Shown here piece after piece: positions 59,721 to 64,000 of a stretch of DNA of 64,000 nucleotides; positions within the stretch are counted from its first letter, which is position 1, and each line of letters begins with the position of its first letter. The notes under the pieces were generated by a model. It worked only from the letters and a program-made list of their open reading frames with translations. It was not told the origin of the DNA and made no database searches. Source of the DNA: Verrucomicrobiales bacterium (GTDB lineage Bacteria; Verrucomicrobiota; Verrucomicrobiia; Limisphaerales; UBA11320); the NCBI GenBank assembly GCA_016793885.1, contig JAEUHE010000141.1, positions 60,873 to 124,872 of the forward strand, read 5' to 3'. The translations under genes and the position numbers were made by a program.

Positions 59721-60482
59721 GTGAGCACTCCGGTTATTCAGCTTGAGGAATTCCGCAAGACCTACACCAGCGGTGAGGTCCAGGTGCATGCGGTTCGCGG
59801 GGTAAACCTCTCGATCCAGCCCGGCGAGTTTGTCGCGATCATGGGCGCGTCTGGTTCCGGAAAGAGCACGATGATGAATACCCTGGGCTGTCTCGATCGC
59901 CCGACCAGCGGCAAGTACCTGCTGGATGGTGTGAACGTCATGGAGCTCAATCGGGATGAATTAGCAGATCTTCGCAACCGGAAGATCGGTTTCGTGTTCC
60001 AGGGCTTCAACCTGCTCGCCCGAACTTCGGCGGTGGAGAATGTCGAACTGCCCATGCTTTACTCGCGTCCGGCTTTGCCGGGACGCGAGCAGCGCGAGCG
60101 GGCGATGAAGGCGTTGACGATGGTCGGCCTGGGCGAGCGGTACGACCATACCCCCAACCAGCTCTCGGGTGGCCAACAGCAGCGCGTGGCTATCGCCCGT
60201 GGGTTGGTCAATGAGCCGAAGCTGCTGCTGGCGGATGAGCCGACCGGCAATTTGGATTCCCGTACCAGCATCGAGATCATGGGTATCTTCCAGCGCTTGA
60301 ACGATCAAGGGATGACCGTGGCCATGGTCACGCATGAGTTGGATATCGCGCGCTATTGCCGTCGCGTCATTGTGATGCGCGATGGCTTGGTTCGAAGCGA
60401 TGAAGCTGTGAAGGACCGCCTGATTGCATCGGAAGAGCTGGCCAAGCTCGACGCGGAACAGAAAGCCGTTCAACTCGCCTAA
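59721..60482 (+). CDS. ABC transporter ATPase (MacB/LolD type)
   Basis: 253 residues. Walker [21 protein letters not shown], signature [15 protein letters not shown], Walker [17 protein letters not shown] and H-loop [14 protein letters not shown] are all intact. It lies 42 bp after macA and 3 bp before the permease, so the three form one operon for export of a substrate such as a macrolide, lipopeptide or siderophore. Confidence 0.95.
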   Translation: MSTPVIQLEEFRKTYTSGEVQVHAVRGVNLSIQPGEFVAIMGASGSGKSTMMNTLGCLDRPTSGKYLLDGVNVMELNRDELADLRNRKIGFVFQGFNLLARTSAVENVELPMLYSRPALPGREQRERAMKALTMVGLGERYDHTPNQLSGGQQQRVAIARGLVNEPKLLLADEPTGNLDSRTSIEIMGIFQRLNDQGMTVAMVTHELDIARYCRRVIVMRDGLVRSDEAVKDRLIASEELAKLDAEQKAVQLA

Positions 60483-60485
60483 ACC

Positions 60486-61700
60486 ATGATTGCCATCCTG
60501 CGAATCGCCCTGCGCGCCTTGCGTCGGAATATCCTGCGATCTTTTCTCACCATGCTCGGCATCATCGTGGGTATCGCCGCGGTGATTGTGGGCGTAAGCA
60601 TGGGGGCGGGCGCCAAGGCGGAGGTGGACAAGCGGATTGCGTCGATGGGACAAAACCTCCTGACCGTGATGTCCGGCAACATGACCCGGGGAGGGGTTCG
60701 CGGCGGATTCGGCATGGCGCCTAACCTTACTGTTGCGGACTATGAGGCTATTCGACGCGAAGTGACCGGTGTGACTGCCGTGAGTCCTGAGGCCCGCACG
60801 CAGGGGCAAGTGGCGGCTGGAAATCAGAACACTTCCGTGCAGGTCTCTGGGGTGAGCGAAGAGTATCTGCTCGCGCGTTCATGGAACTTGCGCGGTGGAC
60901 AGAACTTCTCCGAGGCCGACGTGCGGGGGGCTAACAAGGTCTGCCTAATCGGCTCCACCACGGCCAAGACGCTTTTTGGTGAGAATATCGATCCTGTCGG
61001 TCAGATCATCCGGATCAAGAATGCTCCCTTTACCATCATAGGCTGGTTGGAGGCCAAGGGATCGGGGAGTTTTGGACAGGATCAGGACGATATCTTACTG
61101 CTGCCCTACACCAGCGTCATGAAGCGCCTTTCGGGCGATACCAAGTTCCGCTCGTTCTTCGTGCAGGTGGCTTCTCCGGGTGAGATTCCGGAGGTGCAGC
61201 AAGCTATCACGGAGGTCCTGCGACAACGGCACCAGATCGCCGAAGGTAAGGACGACGATTTTATGGTGCGTTCTCAGCAGGAGACTTCCGACTTTTTCAA
61301 TGCGAACAACCGCATCATGACCGTGCTGATCGGATTCTTCGCAGGAATATCACTGGTGGTGGGCGGAATCGGGATCATGAACATCATGCTGGTGAGTGTC
61401 ACCGAACGAACTCGCGAGATCGGCATTCGCCTGGCCGTGGGCGCTCGTGGTCGCGATGTTCTGCGGCAGTTCCTGACCGAAGCGGTACTGCTCAGCGTGG
61501 CTGGCGGGGCTCTGGGTATCGGAACCGGCTATTGGCTGGCACCCTTGCTGACAAAGTTTGCTGGCTTCCCGACGCTCATCTCCCAGGAATCAGTCCTGGT
61601 TGCTTTCAGCGTCAGCGCGGTGATCGGGATCGTCTTCGGATTCTTTCCGGCTCTGAAAGCTGCGCGCCTGGATCCAATCGATGCCTTGCGCTACGAGTGA
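60486..61700 (+). CDS. macB: MacB-like FtsX-type permease
   Basis: 404 residues. N-terminal helix FLTMLGIIVGIAAVIVGVSM and MacB_PCD domain (GVTAVSPEARTQGQVAAGNQ), then three C-terminal helices starting VLIGFFAGISLVVGGIGIMN and ending ALKAARLDPIDALRYE, the family's conserved tail. Together with the ATPase it forms a MacAB-type exporter. The stop is followed 10 bp later by a tandem repeat array. Confidence 0.93.
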   Translation: MIAILRIALRALRRNILRSFLTMLGIIVGIAAVIVGVSMGAGAKAEVDKRIASMGQNLLTVMSGNMTRGGVRGGFGMAPNLTVADYEAIRREVTGVTAVSPEARTQGQVAAGNQNTSVQVSGVSEEYLLARSWNLRGGQNFSEADVRGANKVCLIGSTTAKTLFGENIDPVGQIIRIKNAPFTIIGWLEAKGSGSFGQDQDDILLLPYTSVMKRLSGDTKFRSFFVQVASPGEIPEVQQAITEVLRQRHQIAEGKDDDFMVRSQQETSDFFNANNRIMTVLIGFFAGISLVVGGIGIMNIMLVSVTERTREIGIRLAVGARGRDVLRQFLTEAVLLSVAGGALGIGTGYWLAPLLTKFAGFPTLISQESVLVAFSVSAVIGIVFGFFPALKAARLDPIDALRYE

Positions 61701-61710
61701 ATTCGCCCTT

Positions 61711-62025
61711 GTAGGGGACGAGGTTGAACGAGTCCTTGGGGGCTGCCTGTTTCCTACCACGCAGCGAACGGTGCTCGCGGCTTTCCCGAAGCCTCCTGAC
61801 GTCGTCTCCTACACTCCGGAACTGTAGGGGACGAGGTGACGAGTCCTTGGGGGGCTGCCTGTTTCCTACCGCGCAGCCAACGGTGCTCGCGGCTTTCCCG
61901 AAGCCTCCTGACGTCGTCTCCTACACTCCGGAACTGTAGGGGACGAGGTGACGAGTCCTCGGGGGCTGCCTGTTTCCTACCACGCAGCGAACGGTGCTCG
62001 CGGCTTTCCCGAAGCCTCCTGACGT
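61711..62025. repeat. Tandem array, 112-113 bp period, three copies
   Basis: Units start at 61711, 61824 and 61936 with GTAGGGGACGAGG, continue with GGGGGCTGCCTGTTTCCTAC and GGTGCTCGCGGCTTTCCCGA, and end with GTCGTCTCCTACACTCCGGA (third copy truncated). The start and end of each unit pair as a near-inverted repeat (GTAGGGGACGA / TCGTCTCCTAC). It is between the macB and prfC 3' ends. Confidence 0.85.
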
Positions 62026-62075
62026 TCCGTCTTCGCCTGAAGCTACGACGTGACAAGCGTCTCCTACAGCAGCAC

Positions 62076-63677
62076 CTATTCCTGTCGGAGCTGCACCGGC
62101 AGCGCCGACAAGGTTGCCTTGGGATTCGTCTGCTGAAAGTAATTCGCCGACCACTCGTTCGCGAAGAGCACCACGGGATTCCCCCCCATGTCAAAGGCGA
62201 TCGCCGCCCCGGTCGGAAGCGCCAGGGCGTCTAGTTCGGGGTCTTTGAACTCCTTCGGAAGCCACCGAACGACGGTCCACGGCGCGGACTCCAATCGGGA
62301 TTCGGCACCGTACTCGCTCTCGAGACGGAACTGCACCACTTCGAACTGCAGGGGGCCCACTGCCGCCAATAACGGAATTTTGATGATGGCGTTGCGCAGA
62401 TGCAGCACCTGGATCACGCCTTCCTGCAGCAGCTGATCCAATCCTTGTCGAAATTGCTTGTACTTCGCCGTGTTGGGATTGTGTAGATAGGCAAACGACT
62501 CGGGAGTAAACCGAGGAATCTCGCGATAACTGATCGTGGGATCCGTCGTCAGCGTGTCCCCAATGCCGAAATCGGAAAGGCCGACCAACCCGATAATGTC
62601 GCCCGGATACGCTTCGTTGAGCGTTTCTCGCTCGTTGCCGAACAGCTTGTGAGAGCTGGAGAGGCGCACCTTCTTGCCGCTGCGCGGATGGGTGACCGTC
62701 ATGTCCCGTTCGAACTTGCCGGAGCACACGCGGATGAATGCGATGCGATCCCGGTGTCGTGGATCCATGTTCGCTTGAATCTTGAAGATGAATCCAGAGA
62801 AGGCCGGGTTCTCAGGGGCGATGGGAGTACCGGCGATCACTCGGGCGCGTGGAGGAGGCGAGTGCTTGAGGAATCCGTCCAGCAGGAGCTGAACGCCGAA
62901 ATTGTTAATGCCGCTGCCGAAGAAGACTGGCGTGGTCTGTCCGGCGAGCACGGACTCTTCGTCGAAGGCCTCTCCCGCCATCTCCAGCATCTCGAGTTCC
63001 TCGGAGACCTTGTGAAAAGTCTGTTCGTCGAGTCGATCGCGGATGATGGGATCGTCCAGTCCGCCGATCGACACCGGCGCCCGGTATTGTCCTCCAACGG
63101 TCCTCTCGAACAAATAGACCAGCTTGTCCCGTCGGTCGTAGACCCCTTGAAATTCAAAGCCGGTGCCAATCGGCCAATTGACGGGGAAAGCCCCAATTCC
63201 GAGCACTTTCTCCAACTCATCGAGTAGCGACAGCGGTTCCCGCATGGGACGGTCGCACTTGTTCATGAAGGTGAAGATCGGCACGCCCCTTTGGCGGCAG
63301 ACTTCGAAGAGCTTGCGGGTCTGGGTTTCAATACCCTTGGCGGAGTCGATCACCATGACGACAGCGTCCACGGCGGTCAGCACCCGGTAGGTATCCTCCG
63401 AGAAGTCTTTGTGACCCGGGGTGTCCAGCAGGTTGATGCGATACCCATCGTAGTCGAACTGGAGGACGGTGCTGCTGATGGAGATCCCACGCTTTTTCTC
63501 CAGCTCCATCCAGTCGGACGTGGTGGCGCGTTGATTCTTGCGTGCGGTGACGGAACCGGCGAGCTGTACCGCTCCTCCGTACAGCAACAGCTTCTCGGTC
63601 AGAGTCGTTTTAACCGCCTCCGGATGCGAGATGTTGGCGCACGGCCGAAGCTTCTGAATTTCTTTGGCGATATCCAC
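62076..63677 (-). CDS. prfC: Peptide chain release factor 3, with altered P-loop
   Basis: 533 residues, the normal RF3 length. GTPase motifs: P-loop NISHPEAVKTTLTEKLL, EKKRGISISSTVLQF, LLDTPGHKDFSEDTYRVLT, NKCDR. RF3-specific stretches such as FGSGINNFGVQLLLDGFLKH are present. The usual P-loop glycine before the lysine (HPDAGKTT) is valine here (codon GTT, a single-base change from GGT). RF3 recycles RF1/RF2 after termination. The gene stands alone in minus orientation. Confidence 0.92.
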   Translation of the reverse strand: MDIAKEIQKLRPCANISHPEAVKTTLTEKLLLYGGAVQLAGSVTARKNQRATTSDWMELEKKRGISISSTVLQFDYDGYRINLLDTPGHKDFSEDTYRVLTAVDAVVMVIDSAKGIETQTRKLFEVCRQRGVPIFTFMNKCDRPMREPLSLLDELEKVLGIGAFPVNWPIGTGFEFQGVYDRRDKLVYLFERTVGGQYRAPVSIGGLDDPIIRDRLDEQTFHKVSEELEMLEMAGEAFDEESVLAGQTTPVFFGSGINNFGVQLLLDGFLKHSPPPRARVIAGTPIAPENPAFSGFIFKIQANMDPRHRDRIAFIRVCSGKFERDMTVTHPRSGKKVRLSSSHKLFGNERETLNEAYPGDIIGLVGLSDFGIGDTLTTDPTISYREIPRFTPESFAYLHNPNTAKYKQFRQGLDQLLQEGVIQVLHLRNAIIKIPLLAAVGPLQFEVVQFRLESEYGAESRLESAPWTVVRWLPKEFKDPELDALALPTGAAIAFDMGGNPVVLFANEWSANYFQQTNPKATLSALPVQLRQE

Positions 63678-64000
63678 AGAGCAGGTGAGGCTATCAGACC
63701 CTTGCTCCAGGACAAGCGGGGAAGTGACTGGCGTTTTGCTACGGGGGGAAGTGGGTGAGAGTGGGGGAGGTGCGAGGGATCCCGACTCCGTCGGGGGGGC
63801 AAAAGCGGCAGAGGGCTCTCATCTTTACCTCCAAAAATGGGGACTAGACAAGCTGTAGGAGATCCTCACTTCTTCGCATGAGTTCCTGAGGCCGAAGCCG
63901 AGAACCCTCAGGGTTCAAAGAGTTTAGCCGGGGTGTGGAGCGCAGCGACACCCCCGGTCTGTCGTACCCCTATTCAACAGCACCCTGAAAGGCGTGCCAC
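63678..64000. other. Intergenic region upstream of prfC
   Basis: 323 bp up to the window edge. No gene is visible. It contains repeat copy B (63816-63917), preceded by a short CCCGACTCCGTCGGGGG dyad. Confidence 0.5.
63816..63917. repeat. 102-bp double-hairpin repeat, copy B
   Basis: About 85% identical to 14821-14922 in the same orientation. It keeps hairpin GAACCC-TCA-GGGTTC and the CCGAAGCCGAGAACC spacer; the first hairpin is weaker here (CTCA/TGAG). Confidence 0.75.

Overview
The window reads as a 64 kb piece of a fairly GC-rich chromosome from the Planctomycetota-Verrucomicrobiota group, most likely a verrucomicrobium related to Pedosphaera/Limisphaera. This is inferred from gene content: a PEP-CTERM protein, a DUF1501 protein beside a PSD1/DUF1549/DUF1553 cytochrome-type protein, a DUF1080 hydrolase, a formylglycine sulfatase, a Gfo/Idh/MocA oxidoreductase, a TPR-sulfotransferase and a TIGR03663 (Agl23-like) membrane protein. 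It also carries dispersed intergenic repeats with 'CACGGAT'-type cores. No rRNA, convincing tRNA, CRISPR array, prophage or transposase gene was seen.

Layout. 1-6.3 kb: secreted proteins (a giant PA14-like protein cut by the window edge, a PEP-CTERM protein, a small exported protein) and a TPR-sulfotransferase. 6.4-13.5 kb: a minus-strand respiratory operon with a di-heme cytochrome, oxidase subunit II carrying its own heme c domain, a fused subunit I+III, a small membrane protein, CtaG and a tri-heme cytochrome c. 13.9-21 kb: a divergent PanB-like protein, a chlorite-dismutase-family protein coupled to a redoxin, a vanadium-haloperoxidase-like phosphatase-fold protein, an SDR and a secreted nitrilase. 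21.3-28 kb: small membrane proteins (one GtrA), an Agl23-like protein coupled to a discoidin-like protein, a sialidase-like protein and phosphofructokinase. 28.5-43.7 kb: the DUF1501/PSD1 pair, Gfo/Idh, aroE-prepilin peptidase, DUF1080, RidA, a D-threonine-aldolase-like enzyme, a heme-less cytochrome-like protein with an outer-membrane barrel, a glycosyltransferase, and a sulfatase fused to an NHL propeller. 44.2-63.7 kb: mostly housekeeping (UvrD-type helicase, DEAD-box helicase, cvpA-dnaG, thyA-folA, a MacAB-like exporter, prfC).

The most unusual material lies between genes. At least six kinds of repeat occur: (i) long hairpins, each of different sequence but the same architecture, joined to a shared tag (19.3, 56.25 and 56.56 kb), two of which face each other and bracket a MITE-like block; (ii) a roughly 102-bp double-hairpin element at 14.8 and 63.8 kb; (iii) a family with a GGGCTTTCAGCCC motif and a CCTGGGG stem-loop (24.9, 28.2, 33.0, 38.8 kb), in one copy of which the loop is inverted; (iv) a 210-240 bp element in opposite orientations at 26.3 and 47.7 kb; (v) a 112-113 bp tandem array at 61.7 kb; (vi) inverted heptanucleotide arrays flanking a four-helix-bundle (S23/IVP) gene at 53.5-54.0 kb. 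Several repeat boundaries fall exactly on the TAG stop codon of a neighbouring gene, which suggests a shared insertion or recombination habit at gene 3' ends.
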